A stretch of DNA of 64,000 nucleotides from Rhodobacteraceae bacterium SB2 (lineage in GTDB: Bacteria; Pseudomonadota; Alphaproteobacteria; Rhodobacterales; Rhodobacteraceae), in NCBI GenBank assembly GCA_001642945.1, contig LGRT01000018.1, positions 310,001 to 374,000 of the forward strand, written 5' to 3'. Positions 53,621 to 63,225 of this stretch are shown one piece after another. The stretch's first letter is position 1; the number at the start of each line of letters is the position of its first letter. The notes beneath the pieces were generated by a model. The model made no database searches, had not been told where the DNA came from, and saw only the letters and a program-made list of their open reading frames with translations. The position numbers and the translations under genes are program-made.

Positions 53621-55294
53621 TTATTTTAGAAAATCAAATAACGTTTGCGAATTTACCGTTGAATAGGTTTGCCGCGCAGCATCGCGAGTAACCATGATGG
53701 TTTGCAGCTCCGTAATCAGCGTTTCAATATCCGCATCGCGGAGATCGGAAATTTCTGTTTTTATAGCTACACTGCGGTCCGTTAAAACAGTTTTCTGAGC
53801 ATCAGCATTATTAATGCGGGCACCAACAATAGTTCGAGATAGTGCAAAATGTTCTACCAAAGAGCCTATAGCCGAACCTTGCTGGGATAATGCTTGGTTT
53901 TGATCGCTTAACTGTACAATCACATCATCACTAGAATCCAAAACTTCTATATAATGTTTTGGTACACGTTGTGCCAATTCATAACCTTCAATTGAAATCG
54001 CTTCAATACTTACATCAGCCGACGAACTAGAGTCAGTTTTCGCAATGCTTAGCGTTCCATCTCCATTATCTGTAGCGGTTAAACCAGTTCCACTGTCATT
54101 AATTGCGCTCACAAGTGCGCTAATAGAGTTGGAATTTATATTAGCATTTATTGTCGCGCTGCCATCCGGCCCAGTAATCATCATAGACCAATTCTGAGGT
54201 TCCCTAGATGCATTAACTCGCAATTTCATTGCTCCAGATACTGCATCCGCCGCCTCTGAAATGACGGTTAATTGTGGGCTGGTGCTACTACTTGCAGGTG
54301 AGCCAGTATTAAAAATGGTAAAGTCTGTATCGGTGCTGTTAATTGAAAACGAGTTATCTTCACCGGCTGTTGAATTGATTTTCAAATTCAATCCCGTATC
54401 ACCCTCAACCAGAGTGGCCGTTAAATTACTAATTGCGCTTATTTTATCTGCAATGCCCTGCAGAGTATTATTACTGCTGTCAATGGCAATCGAAGTGGTT
54501 GATCCATTCATCGTCACGGTAAAGGTTCCGGTTTGAGTAGTACTAGAAACCGATGGATTAGTGGTAGTCGGATTGAAAAAGTTTGTGAAATTACTGTGAG
54601 ACAAATCATATGAAATCGCCTGTGCGGTATCGGCTGAATTTGCAGAATAGGATTGATCAAACTGACGATCTGTCAATAAAGCATTAGCAAAACTATCTAA
54701 AATATCAAAACTAGTTTTAGCGGAAGCACCATCTTGAACCTCCATAAAAAGTGAACTACCATTCAAACTTGTTGGAAGTTTAACGCTTTCTGACACTTGT
54801 AAACTGTGATCTCCTCCATCGCCGCGATATCGCACCTGACCATTTTCATTAGCCACGAAAGGAGAGGCCTCAGTGGAAAACCCACCATAGAGCGCATCAC
54901 CATTATTATCCGTTGAATTGGCTAATCCCAAAAGACTTTCCTTAAAAGTAAGCACTTCAAGACGAATGGCTTGGCGCTCTGCATCAGTGACAGTCGCCGT
55001 ATTGGAAGCAATGAATTTTTCATTCATTCGAGTTACCAAGTTTCCAACGGTTTCTAATGTTGTATCTGCCAATCCAAGCCGCGATGTAACCTTCCCAGCA
55101 TTAGATTGAAATTGCTCCAAGCGTGCTTCTAACTCGTTACGTGCTGTCAATGTAACAGCGTCTAAAGGGGCATCAGAAGATTGCGTAATCCGCGTTCCAG
55201 TTGCAATTTGCGTATTTAGATTTTGCAATCTATTCTCAATAAATTTGAACTGGTCTAACATTTGAGTTGCGAAAAGTTTGCTCGAAATGGTCAT
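53621..55294 (-). CDS. flgL: Flagellar hook-associated protein 3 (FlgL), enlarged
   Basis: 557 residues; FlgL is usually 300-400. The N-terminal helix region is flagellin-like (TISSKLFATQMLDQFKF, then IATGTRITQSSDAPLDAVT near residue 32), and the C-terminus ends in the matching helix DADIETLITELQTIMVTRDAARQTYSTVN. The middle has two or more hook-IN-like beta units (FTVTMNGSTTSIAIDSSN near residue 257, GSATINANINSNSISALVSA near residue 380). It links hook and filament. It is 7 bases after flgK and, like flgK, it is visibly AT-richer than neighbours, with many att, aat and gct codons. Confidence 0.9.
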   Translation of the reverse strand: MTISSKLFATQMLDQFKFIENRLQNLNTQIATGTRITQSSDAPLDAVTLTARNELEARLEQFQSNAGKVTSRLGLADTTLETVGNLVTRMNEKFIASNTATVTDAERQAIRLEVLTFKESLLGLANSTDNNGDALYGGFSTEASPFVANENGQVRYRGDGGDHSLQVSESVKLPTSLNGSSLFMEVQDGASAKTSFDILDSFANALLTDRQFDQSYSANSADTAQAISYDLSHSNFTNFFNPTTTNPSVSSTTQTGTFTVTMNGSTTSIAIDSSNNTLQGIADKISAISNLTATLVEGDTGLNLKINSTAGEDNSFSINSTDTDFTIFNTGSPASSSTSPQLTVISEAADAVSGAMKLRVNASREPQNWSMMITGPDGSATINANINSNSISALVSAINDSGTGLTATDNGDGTLSIAKTDSSSSADVSIEAISIEGYELAQRVPKHYIEVLDSSDDVIVQLSDQNQALSQQGSAIGSLVEHFALSRTIVGARINNADAQKTVLTDRSVAIKTEISDLRDADIETLITELQTIMVTRDAARQTYSTVNSQTLFDFLK

Positions 55295-55301
55295 ATCACC
55301 C

Positions 55302-58300
55302 TCACATTATACGAATGATCGTATCAAAAAGATCGCGCGCAGTTTGCAGAATCTGAGCGGCTGCTTTGTAAGCCTGCTGCTGTTCCATCAATTTACCAGC
55401 CTCTTCATCAAGATTTACGCCCGAAAGCTCGTCCTCAGTAGCAATAGCTGCATCGCGTATAGCAGTTGCCGATGCACTCAACAGCCGCCCAGACTCAAGT
55501 TGTGATCCGACCATCAACGCAATGTGTCGGAAATCATCCTGAAAACTGCTACGATCGGCCGTCGTTCGGCTTAAAGCGACCATGGCAATCATATTGCGCG
55601 CATCACCCGCATTCGATCGATTTAAAGCAATGTCAAAATAGTCACCGGTATTTCCAAAACCAGCCAGTTCAAAACGATAATCATTGGCTTCAAATTCCAC
55701 GACACCATTAGTAAAGCGCGTTGCCACAGAAGTTCCAGTTTCAACGTCAAATAATTCAACCCGGCCTGAAGCTGCATCAACTACTTTAACGCGATAATCT
55801 CTTTGCGCTTTTTCATCTTCTTTACTGTTCATTTCAAAATTTGAAGAAAGGCGTTTCGCTCCATTTGTGTCAAGTAAAACAATAAAGTCTTCACTCGGTA
55901 GCCCGGTTATCGATAGCACCTGCCCGCTGAGGTTATCTACCGAAAGAGATACGTTTGAAGGCTCACCGCTATAGGAGTATGTTCTTATCCCAGTCTCTGT
56001 TAATTCCATCGAAAAATCGGCTGTTCCAAAGCCTAAATCGCCAGCCGCTGCACTGGGAGTTATGCGCAGCGGGCCGTTCACGGTCCCGTCGCTATTATAA
56101 TATGCTAAGTCAAGGCCAATAATATAGGAAGACCCGTCAGCAGAAATTGTAGGCGTAACAGCGGAATTGCTAGAAGTGATCGCAAAACCACTGGCGACCG
56201 TCACCGTACCGTTAGCTTCGCCCCCAGAGGTGACAGCATTAGTTGCAGTCGTTGCCGAAGTTACGCCAGTAAAAGTGGTTCCAGCGGCATATGTAACGCT
56301 ATTATAAATAACAGATGCGTCTTCGACTGTGTACTCCGCACCTGCAACAATAGCTGCTGTGCCAGCTCCGCTTATCGTAGAATCACCAACATGACGTACT
56401 GAAAATTTCGTGGCCGTCGCGCCCACCATCGCATCAAAAGTCTTTGCAAAACTTAGAACACCAGCCCCTTGATCAGAAATTGATATGTTGCTCAGAGTAC
56501 CGGCCGCGATCAGCGCATCTAGTTCCGCTTTAACCTGAGTTGCTACTCCAGCATTTGTATTCGCGTAAATATCCGTTGCAAGTGTTATAGTCTCAGTGAC
56601 ACCGCCCAAAGTTACGGTGATATTGTCGCCGTTGCTCCAGCTTCCACCTGAAAACGAGAGAGTATCATTATCGGAACTCAACGAAATACTAGAGCTAGAT
56701 GAGCCATTTAATGTCGCGGCGCTTACTAAGGTAAAGTCACTAAAGGCGCGGCTTTTTACACCGCTCGTAGCAGTAGTTTCACTTGTAGCCAAACCAAATT
56801 CAGCTAAGTCACCGCCATCTAGGATTTCTATGCCGCTACCGTTTAAAACACCTCCAGGAACGTTTATTACGAAGCGGTCAATATATGGATCGACTGACGT
56901 GCCCGTTCCTGTGGTTTGAATTTCCGCCAAAACTCGGCCACTTTCGGGACCTTGCACGACAAACTCTCCAGTTTCATATCGAATATCATATTGTGAGGCT
57001 CCAACAAGAACAGACATTGTACTGCCTTCTTTGGGGTCAGTGCTTATTGCGGCCCCAGTCAATGACGGCAAAGCCGACGTTGAACGAAAGGAGGTAAGCA
57101 GCGTTTTTGAAATATTATCAACCGATATATCGCTGAGTGAATTTGTGTTTATTGCAATATCTGTATCTAATGAAGATCCATTCATCTTCCCAGATAGAGT
57201 GAAAAGTGTGTTCGCTGCCGCCAAACGTAACCCGTCAGGACTTGACTGCGGTTTTAAAAGTTCTGGTGCGATATCGATTGAGAATTTACCTACCGTTCCC
57301 GCGTGACTTAAGGTCTCGCTTACCCCGCCTTCTTCTTTTGAAAAAGTCTGCGAGAAAGAACTGCTACTGGCATCTAGGCTAGAGGCAATCTTAAATGCCC
57401 GCGGAGAGCGCAAGCTCAAAGAACCAATGATTTTAGTATCTTGATTTAAATCAACGTCCGAGGCTAATAATTCATTAAAGTTTTTATCAAGAGAATTCAC
57501 AGTCAGAGCTTCGCCGGCGATATTAGTTATTGAAATATCTTTGCCATCTGCTTGCAACAAAACAACGCGGGAGCCGTCTCGCGATACTTCTGCTGTGATC
57601 CCCGTCTGCACGTTGCGTTGATTAATTTTGTCAACCAACGGAGAAAGGTCAGAGTTTCCAAATATTCCCGAAATTGAAACTGGATCCTTATCCCCGGAAG
57701 AGAGGCTGAATGAAATAGAACCGGAAGAGGACGCACCGTTAGCCAATTGTAATGAGGCGTGTGTTCTGGCTTCAGCCACAAAACCGTAAGGCTCAAGTTG
57801 AACATTTATATCGTCGGCAATGGTTTTCATATTCACGCCAGCATTTACAGATATATTGACATTTACTACATCATCACTGGTCGACGTGGCCGTTCCGTTA
57901 CTGTCCACCGTCGTAGTTTGAAATGAAAGGGTTTGCTTGGCGATTGAATTGAACATATCTCCCTGTTTGATCAATGAGCTAGTTGATCCTGCTGTTAGAA
58001 TACTTGCTGCCGAGGTAACGGTTGAGTAGCCTCCAGGAAGGATATTGTTTATAGTTGCGCCGCGATAGCCAATACCATCAAGCGGATTCAAATAATCTGC
58101 GCGATATTCCGCTTGTGATGTAAAGCCATTGGTCTCCGTCAAGAGAAGATGAGCTTCATTGCTTGACAGAGGAATACCGGCAATCTGCCGCCCTTCACGC
58201 GTAAACACCCGAAAGTTCGAAGCGTCTTCAGCCGATTTAACAATAGCATCAGTCTGAGTAACAGAACCGCTTGATTCTATCTTTACACTTCCTGATGTAA

Positions 58301-60284
58301 ATTCAGAGCTTCCAGTGATTTTTATTCCGCCCTCAAATCCGGCTGAAAACAGTCCCAATTCCTTAAGTCCCAATCCGGTTTCTATCGTAGCGCCGCTTGA
58401 ATTCTTTTTCGTAGCTGTCAGAAAACCGTTATTTAAGTAATCCGCCAAATGGACATTATCCCGCAAACTATCAATCGGAAAACCACTGGCGACTGTCACT
58501 GTACCGTTAGCTACGCCCCCAGAGGTGACAACATTAGTTGCGGTGGTTGCCGAAGCTACGCCAGTAAAAGTGGCTCCCACAGCATATGTAACGTTGTTAT
58601 AAACAACAGACGCGTCAGAGACTGTGTACTCCGCACCAGCAATAATAGCTGCTGTGCCCGCTCCGCTTATCACAGAAACCGTATCTTCAGATACGGCAAC
58701 TTCATAGGTGTCAGAACCTATTCCGAAGGTGAAACCTCTGAGCTCGCTCAACTCATTAAAGTTTAAAGTCAAATTTGGGTCTTGTCCCAAAGATGCCAAA
58801 TCTAGGTTTTTTACGCCTGCTGGTATGTAGGCGACGGCCCCACCATTTAAAAACTCTGTATAGGCGACGGAAGACAATGCATTGTTCGTAACATCTGTAA
58901 TCGATGCTAAATCGGGGCGAGCCATCACAGCTGCTTCGCTGAGCATTTTAGCTGGACCAGTATTTGAACTATTGGGTGTGATAACAAAATTCGAAGCCGC
59001 AGCAATTTGGCGACCGTCAGTTAATAAAAACGATAGACGGTCTGCTTCCCCGCTCATTTTTTTTAATGTAAAGCTATCACCGTGGAATGCTTGATTGTCT
59101 ACGCGGACGATTGCTCCATTCAGATCAACTTCAGATCTACCTGTGCCAACAGCTTTGTTGTTACTATCGTAGGCCTCCCATGCACCAGATCGTCCATTAT
59201 AACGAAAAGTTGTATCACCAACCCCATCTACCAAGCCGGGAACAGTAAGAACACTAACCTCTAAAGGACCATTATTTTCAAGAGCTGGCTCAACCACAAA
59301 GTCTCTTGCAGTGAACATGGAACGCCCAAACTGTCCATCGAAATCAATTCCATTTCTATGGGCCGTATTTACTTCGTTGATCATCCGATCGGCAAGCGTA
59401 TCCACTTGTGTCTGAGTGTCTTGAATAACCGACAGCGCGGTCGATAGTCCTCTCAATCCACCATCATCAAGAATTTTTACGACCCTTGAACTTCCCAGCT
59501 TATAGCTGACTCCACTCTCTTCGCTATAAATTGGCTGAAGTGATTGTGCTTTTTCTCCATCGAGAAGTAAGGGGCCAGTAAGGTGCTCTCCTAGCCGCAC
59601 ATTTACATCATGACGCGGGCCGTAATTTACAGAAATACGGACCTTTTTAGAAACTTCAGCTATCAGACGATCCCTTTCATCCAGCAGAGCATTGGGGGGC
59701 GATCCACCCAAATTAGATGACCGGAGCTTTCCATTAACTGAACCTAACGAAGAAATAAGGCGATTAACTTCGCTTACTTCTTGATCAATCGTCCCTGCGA
59801 TTTGTGTTTCCAAATCACGCAACACAAAAGCTGTTACATTAAACGCATTTGCTAGCCCATTTCCTTGCTCAATCGCAGCAGCCCTTGGAGCCAAGTCACC
59901 TGGGCTCGCTTCAACATCTGAAAGGGCAAGGAAAAATTGTGATATTTGGGAAGATAAATCACCTTCACCTGGCAAAATCGCATTTTCAAGCCTCTCCATC
60001 GATTCCACGAAAGTTTGTGAAGATTCAAAGCGGCTTTGTGAAGAATTAGTACTAGAAGCCAAAAATACGTTGTAGGCACGACGGACTTCGCTCAAGTTAA
60101 CGCCCAAACCAATCTGAGATGTAAGAGAGGTAAGCCCGCTTTGACTGCCCGAAACCTCCGACAAGTCGGCACTGCGCTTGCGATACCCTTCGGTGTTCAC
60201 ATTCGCGATGTTTTGACCGGTCACATTCAGCGCTTGGCGTTGCGCCTGAACTGCAGTTTTACCTATGTCAAATAAGCTTGCCAA
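55302..60284 (-). CDS. flgK: Giant flagellar hook-associated protein 1 (FlgK)
   Basis: 1660 residues, about three times the usual 450-650. The N-terminus ALNVTGQNIANVNTEGYRKR near residue 17 and the C-terminal helix EEAGKLMEQQQAYKAAAQIL near residue 1630 are clear FlgK ends, and the first 330 residues follow the FlgK D0-D1 plan (NPPNALLDERDRL-like site as GSPPNALLDERDRLI near residue 195). Residues about 500-1550 are an insert of many beta-rich, Ser/Thr/Gly-rich units. Two near-identical units lie at residues about 536-602 and 1301-1367 (199-bp repeats). The insert should project from the hook-filament junction as a surface domain. The frame is unbroken throughout. The region is richer in A and T than neighbouring genes. 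Confidence 0.93.
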   Translation of the reverse strand: MASLFDIGKTAVQAQRQALNVTGQNIANVNTEGYRKRSADLSEVSGSQSGLTSLTSQIGLGVNLSEVRRAYNVFLASSTNSSQSRFESSQTFVESMERLENAILPGEGDLSSQISQFFLALSDVEASPGDLAPRAAAIEQGNGLANAFNVTAFVLRDLETQIAGTIDQEVSEVNRLISSLGSVNGKLRSSNLGGSPPNALLDERDRLIAEVSKKVRISVNYGPRHDVNVRLGEHLTGPLLLDGEKAQSLQPIYSEESGVSYKLGSSRVVKILDDGGLRGLSTALSVIQDTQTQVDTLADRMINEVNTAHRNGIDFDGQFGRSMFTARDFVVEPALENNGPLEVSVLTVPGLVDGVGDTTFRYNGRSGAWEAYDSNNKAVGTGRSEVDLNGAIVRVDNQAFHGDSFTLKKMSGEADRLSFLLTDGRQIAAASNFVITPNSSNTGPAKMLSEAAVMARPDLASITDVTNNALSSVAYTEFLNGGAVAYIPAGVKNLDLASLGQDPNLTLNFNELSELRGFTFGIGSDTYEVAVSEDTVSVISGAGTAAIIAGAEYTVSDASVVYNNVTYAVGATFTGVASATTATNVVTSGGVANGTVTVASGFPIDSLRDNVHLADYLNNGFLTATKKNSSGATIETGLGLKELGLFSAGFEGGIKITGSSEFTSGSVKIESSGSVTQTDAIVKSAEDASNFRVFTREGRQIAGIPLSSNEAHLLLTETNGFTSQAEYRADYLNPLDGIGYRGATINNILPGGYSTVTSAASILTAGSTSSLIKQGDMFNSIAKQTLSFQTTTVDSNGTATSTSDDVVNVNISVNAGVNMKTIADDINVQLEPYGFVAEARTHASLQLANGASSSGSISFSLSSGDKDPVSISGIFGNSDLSPLVDKINQRNVQTGITAEVSRDGSRVVLLQADGKDISITNIAGEALTVNSLDKNFNELLASDVDLNQDTKIIGSLSLRSPRAFKIASSLDASSSSFSQTFSKEEGGVSETLSHAGTVGKFSIDIAPELLKPQSSPDGLRLAAANTLFTLSGKMNGSSLDTDIAINTNSLSDISVDNISKTLLTSFRSTSALPSLTGAAISTDPKEGSTMSVLVGASQYDIRYETGEFVVQGPESGRVLAEIQTTGTGTSVDPYIDRFVINVPGGVLNGSGIEILDGGDLAEFGLATSETTATSGVKSRAFSDFTLVSAATLNGSSSSSISLSSDNDTLSFSGGSWSNGDNITVTLGGVTETITLATDIYANTNAGVATQVKAELDALIAAGTLSNISISDQGAGVLSFAKTFDAMVGATATKFSVRHVGDSTISGAGTAAIVAGAEYTVEDASVIYNSVTYAAGTTFTGVTSATTATNAVTSGGEANGTVTVASGFAITSSNSAVTPTISADGSSYIIGLDLAYYNSDGTVNGPLRITPSAAAGDLGFGTADFSMELTETGIRTYSYSGEPSNVSLSVDNLSGQVLSITGLPSEDFIVLLDTNGAKRLSSNFEMNSKEDEKAQRDYRVKVVDAASGRVELFDVETGTSVATRFTNGVVEFEANDYRFELAGFGNTGDYFDIALNRSNAGDARNMIAMVALSRTTADRSSFQDDFRHIALMVGSQLESGRLLSASATAIRDAAIATEDELSGVNLDEEAGKLMEQQQAYKAAAQILQTARDLFDTIIRIM
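56184..56382 (-). repeat. 199-bp direct repeat in flgK, copy nearer the gene's 3' end
   Basis: Aligns without gaps to 58479-58677; by eye about nine bases in ten agree. It encodes the beta unit starting ISGAGTAAIVAGAEYTVEDA and ending in GTVTVASGF. The two copies are 2.3 kb apart in the same frame. Confidence 0.95.
58479..58677 (-). repeat. 199-bp direct repeat in flgK, copy nearer the gene's 5' end
   Basis: Partner of 56184-56382, same length and frame. It encodes ISGAGTAAIIAGAEYTVSDA and on to GTVTVASGF. Most differences are at third codon positions, with a few amino acid swaps, so both copies have been kept as protein. Confidence 0.95.
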
Positions 60285-60298
60285 CGAACTCTACTCCG

Positions 60299-60592
60299 TT
60301 ATTTGCGTTCGAATTGCTGAACAAGTGCCTCTGCAATTCCAAGGCTGTTACGTTTTGAAATCGTTTGTGAAAACTCTTGATCCATCATCTCTAAAAACGG
60401 CTGCGTTCCGGAGTTACTTAGAATATCATCCGATAATTTCGCCGCCCGGCTGGATTTCATCAACTCATTGACAAAAATTGCTTCAAATTGTTGCGCAACC
60501 TCTTCCAAAGAAGCTCTGCGATCAATACGCTCAAGCGCCGACGGCTCCACCCTGGCGCCCTGTGAAACAAATGCTCTTAATTCGTCAACCAT
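60299..60592 (-). CDS. flgJ: Rod-binding protein, single-domain FlgJ
   Basis: 97 residues. It has only the N-terminal rod-binding domain of FlgJ: EEVAQQFEAIFVNELMKSSR near residue 30 and PFLEMMDQEFSQTISKRNSLGIAEALVQQF near residues 65-94. The C-terminal muramidase of enterobacterial FlgJ is absent, as in most alphaproteobacteria; the SltF-like transglycosylase at 52798 can supply that activity. It lies 8 bases after flgI and 14 before flgK in one operon. Confidence 0.88.
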   Translation of the reverse strand: MVDELRAFVSQGARVEPSALERIDRRASLEEVAQQFEAIFVNELMKSSRAAKLSDDILSNSGTQPFLEMMDQEFSQTISKRNSLGIAEALVQQFERK

Positions 60593-60600
60593 TGTACTTC

Positions 60601-61725
60601 CTAAATAATAATCAACTGCGCGCGAAGCGCACCGGAAACCTTCAACGCTTCCAATATAGCCACCAAGTCAGACGGAGTTGCGCCAACGGCATTAATCGCA
60701 TCAACGATATCTGTCAGCTGAATGCCTGGATCAAACACAAAGGCTTTTGCAAGTTTCTCTTCTGCTCCTACCGCGCTATCCGGAGTCACAACAGGTGCGG
60801 CCGGCGTAGCCACAACTCCAGCATCATTGGCAACCACATTGGTCTGTGTTTGTACGTTTGGATCTTCAGTCACTCGCACAGTCAAGCTGCCATGGGTGAT
60901 AGCGGCTGGCGTTACACGCACATTTCCATTGATGATGATTGTACCGGTTCGCGAATTCACAATCACCTGCGCAGGTGGTGTGGCGGGTTCTACCTCTACG
61001 TTTTCAAGCAGGCTGACAAAGGATACACGCTGCGTTGGATCCGCTGGCGCTTGCACGCGAATGGAGGAACCATCAATCGGAACAGCACTTCCTTTCCCAA
61101 AAATATCATCAACCGCGCGTGACACCGCGCTTGCGGTTGAAAAGTCACTTCGATGAAGGTTTAAGATTAAAAACTCGTTTTCCAAGAAAGGTGTTTCGAC
61201 CATTTTTTCAACAGTCGCTCCCTGTGGCACGCGGCCAACCGTGGGAATATTAACGGTTAATGATGATCCATCGGCCGCGGCAACGCCCAACCCCCCGACA
61301 GCCAAATTTCCCTGTGCAATCGCGTAAGTTTGCCCGTCTGCGCCCAAAAGCGGTGTCATCAAAAGCGTTCCACCGCGCAAAGACTCTGAAGCGCCCAGCG
61401 CCGATACGGTTACATCAAGCGTTTGTCCAGGTTTGATAAAGGGAGCCAAATCTGCCGTTACCATCACCGCTGCTGCGTTGGCACCCGATAAACCGGAGGT
61501 ATCCGTTGACATGCCAAAACGCGACAGCATGGCCTGCATAGATTGCAAGGTGATCCCCAGATTTGCATCACCCGTTCCCGATAATCCGACAACCAATCCA
61601 TACCCGACTAGTTGATTGTTGCGCACGCCAGCCAAACTGGCCAAGTCTTTTATACGATCCGCATGGGCTAGGCTGGCCAGTGCTGAAAACCAAAAGCAGA
61701 ATACAAAATTAACCAAAAGTTTCAT
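60601..61725 (-). CDS. flgI: Flagellar P-ring protein FlgI
   Basis: 374 residues. Signal peptide with cleavage near SLAHADR. The mature start [25 protein letters not shown] is the strongest FlgI mark, and [23 protein letters not shown] near residue 105 and the end [14 protein letters not shown] complete it. It forms the P ring around the rod in the peptidoglycan layer. Its chaperone FlgA is not found next to it. It is 12 bases from flgH and coupled to flgJ. Confidence 0.95.
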   Translation of the reverse strand: MKLLVNFVFCFWFSALASLAHADRIKDLASLAGVRNNQLVGYGLVVGLSGTGDANLGITLQSMQAMLSRFGMSTDTSGLSGANAAAVMVTADLAPFIKPGQTLDVTVSALGASESLRGGTLLMTPLLGADGQTYAIAQGNLAVGGLGVAAADGSSLTVNIPTVGRVPQGATVEKMVETPFLENEFLILNLHRSDFSTASAVSRAVDDIFGKGSAVPIDGSSIRVQAPADPTQRVSFVSLLENVEVEPATPPAQVIVNSRTGTIIINGNVRVTPAAITHGSLTVRVTEDPNVQTQTNVVANDAGVVATPAAPVVTPDSAVGAEEKLAKAFVFDPGIQLTDIVDAINAVGATPSDLVAILEALKVSGALRAQLIII

Positions 61726-61737
61726 CTTTTATCCTAT

Positions 61738-62397
61738 TTAAATTGGTGAAACAACGCTGAAGACTTTTGACAACCAGCCCTTTTTAGATGTGTCCGCTAA
61801 TTCTCCTGCGCCAATATAAGTGATTTCCGCATTGGCAAGGCGGTTAGAGTTCACAATATTTCCGTTACCAATATCTTGCGGGCGCACGATCCCCTTCACG
61901 CGCACATACTCATCGCCATTATTCAGCGTCAGCTTTTTTTGACCCAAAATTTCTAGATTCCCATTTTGGTACAGGCGCACTACCGAGGCTGATACCAATC
62001 CTGTAACAGCATTGGATTGAGATGCCGATCCTGAGCCTGTAAATGCTTGCGTGGTGCCCAACCCGTAATCTGTTGCAACGGCGTTAGGGAATACGCCTTT
62101 TGGCAATGTGACACCGAAGCTGTCATCTTTGCCACTCGTCGCAGATTGCGATTTAGTGGCCTGAAAGCTTTCATTCAACGAAATGGTAAGGATATCGCCA
62201 ACTTTTGAAGCTTTTCGTTCCGAGGCAAATAAGCCCTGCGCATTACCATCAAAAATCGCTCCATCAGCCACCTGTTCGGTGTCGTTTTCTTCTGGAAAAA
62301 CCGGTGCGAACTCATCGCTGGCCAATTCTTCAACATATGTCGAACACGCCGACAAGCTGATGCAAAACAGAACAGAAAAAAGGTTGATGATGCGCAT
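61738..62397 (-). CDS. flgH: Flagellar L-ring lipoprotein FlgH
   Basis: 219 residues. The lipobox LSAC gives a lipid-anchored Cys near residue 18. FlgH marks are LFASERKASKVGDILTISLNE near residue 55 and the C-terminal GNLEILGQKKLTLNNGDEYVRVKGIVRPQDI. It forms the L ring in the outer membrane. The gene is 11 bases after flgG, and in many relatives flgA stands between them, here it does not. Confidence 0.95.
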   Translation of the reverse strand: MRIINLFSVLFCISLSACSTYVEELASDEFAPVFPEENDTEQVADGAIFDGNAQGLFASERKASKVGDILTISLNESFQATKSQSATSGKDDSFGVTLPKGVFPNAVATDYGLGTTQAFTGSGSASQSNAVTGLVSASVVRLYQNGNLEILGQKKLTLNNGDEYVRVKGIVRPQDIGNGNIVNSNRLANAEITYIGAGELADTSKKGWLSKVFSVVSPI

Positions 62398-62408
62398 TCT
62401 ATGTCAGC

Positions 62409-63197
62409 CTATAGGTTGTTAGAGATGTATTTCATCATCTCATCCGCTGCGGTGATCGACTTCGAACTCACCTCATAAGCGCGCTGCGTTTCAATCATCT
62501 CGACCAGTTGCTGCACAACGTTTACATTCGAGCTTTCCAAAGATCCCTGCACCAGCTTACCCCGGCCTTCCGTGAAGGGAGCTCCGATTGTTGGCGCGCC
62601 GCTGGCAGCCGTTTCGACTAGAAAGTTTTCACCCAAAGCTTTTAACCCACGAGGGTTGGCAAAACCCGCCAAAGTAATTTGGCCCAACTCGCTGGGCGCG
62701 GCATCACCAGACAACAGCGCAGTAACGAGCCCATCTTGCGAAATATTGATCTGTGAAGACCCAGAGGGGATGGTGATTTGAGGTTGCAGCACATAGCCGC
62801 TTGACGTGGTCATCAGGCCATCTGCGTTTCTCGAAAACGTACCGTTGCGCGTATATCCAATATTCCCATCGGGCATAAGAATTTGAAAAAACCCATCGCC
62901 ATCAACGGCCACATCTAAGGCGTTATCTGTAGTAATCATACTGCCCTGAGAGAATTTTTTTTCAGTGCTGACCGCACGTACACCCGTGCCAAGCGCCAAG
63001 GAAGATGTTAGCGCCGTATCTTCAGAGGTTTGATCACCTCCCGAACGTGATATTTGATAAAGCAAGCTTTCAAAATTCACTCGGTCACTTTTAAAACCAA
63101 CAGTATTCACGTTGGCAAGATTGTTTGAGATCACCTGCATTCGTGTTTGCTGCGCCGTCAAACCGGTTTTCGCGACATACATTGCTGAAGAAGACAT
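62409..63197 (-). CDS. flgG: Flagellar distal rod protein FlgG
   Basis: 262 residues from the ATG at 63197, exactly the family's usual length, with an AGAGAGG site; a longer reading to 63329 would place the sigma-54 promoter inside the gene. Marks are MQVISNNLANVNTVGFKSDR near residue 22, ALDVAVDGDGFFQI near residue 95 and the end NVVQQLVEMIETQRAYEVSSK. It builds the distal rod. It is the first gene of flgG-H-I-J-K-L, with a sigma-54-type promoter at 63226-63241. Confidence 0.95.
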   Translation of the reverse strand: MSSSAMYVAKTGLTAQQTRMQVISNNLANVNTVGFKSDRVNFESLLYQISRSGGDQTSEDTALTSSLALGTGVRAVSTEKKFSQGSMITTDNALDVAVDGDGFFQILMPDGNIGYTRNGTFSRNADGLMTTSSGYVLQPQITIPSGSSQINISQDGLVTALLSGDAAPSELGQITLAGFANPRGLKALGENFLVETAASGAPTIGAPFTEGRGKLVQGSLESSNVNVVQQLVEMIETQRAYEVSSKSITAADEMMKYISNNL

Positions 63198-63225
63198 TTC
63201 GACACCTCTCTTTTGCAAATAGTAA

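Noticed and set aside
56184-58677. Insertion sequence or transposon explaining the flgK repeats
   Set aside because: The repeats encode in-frame protein units, with no inverted ends, target duplication or transposase between them.
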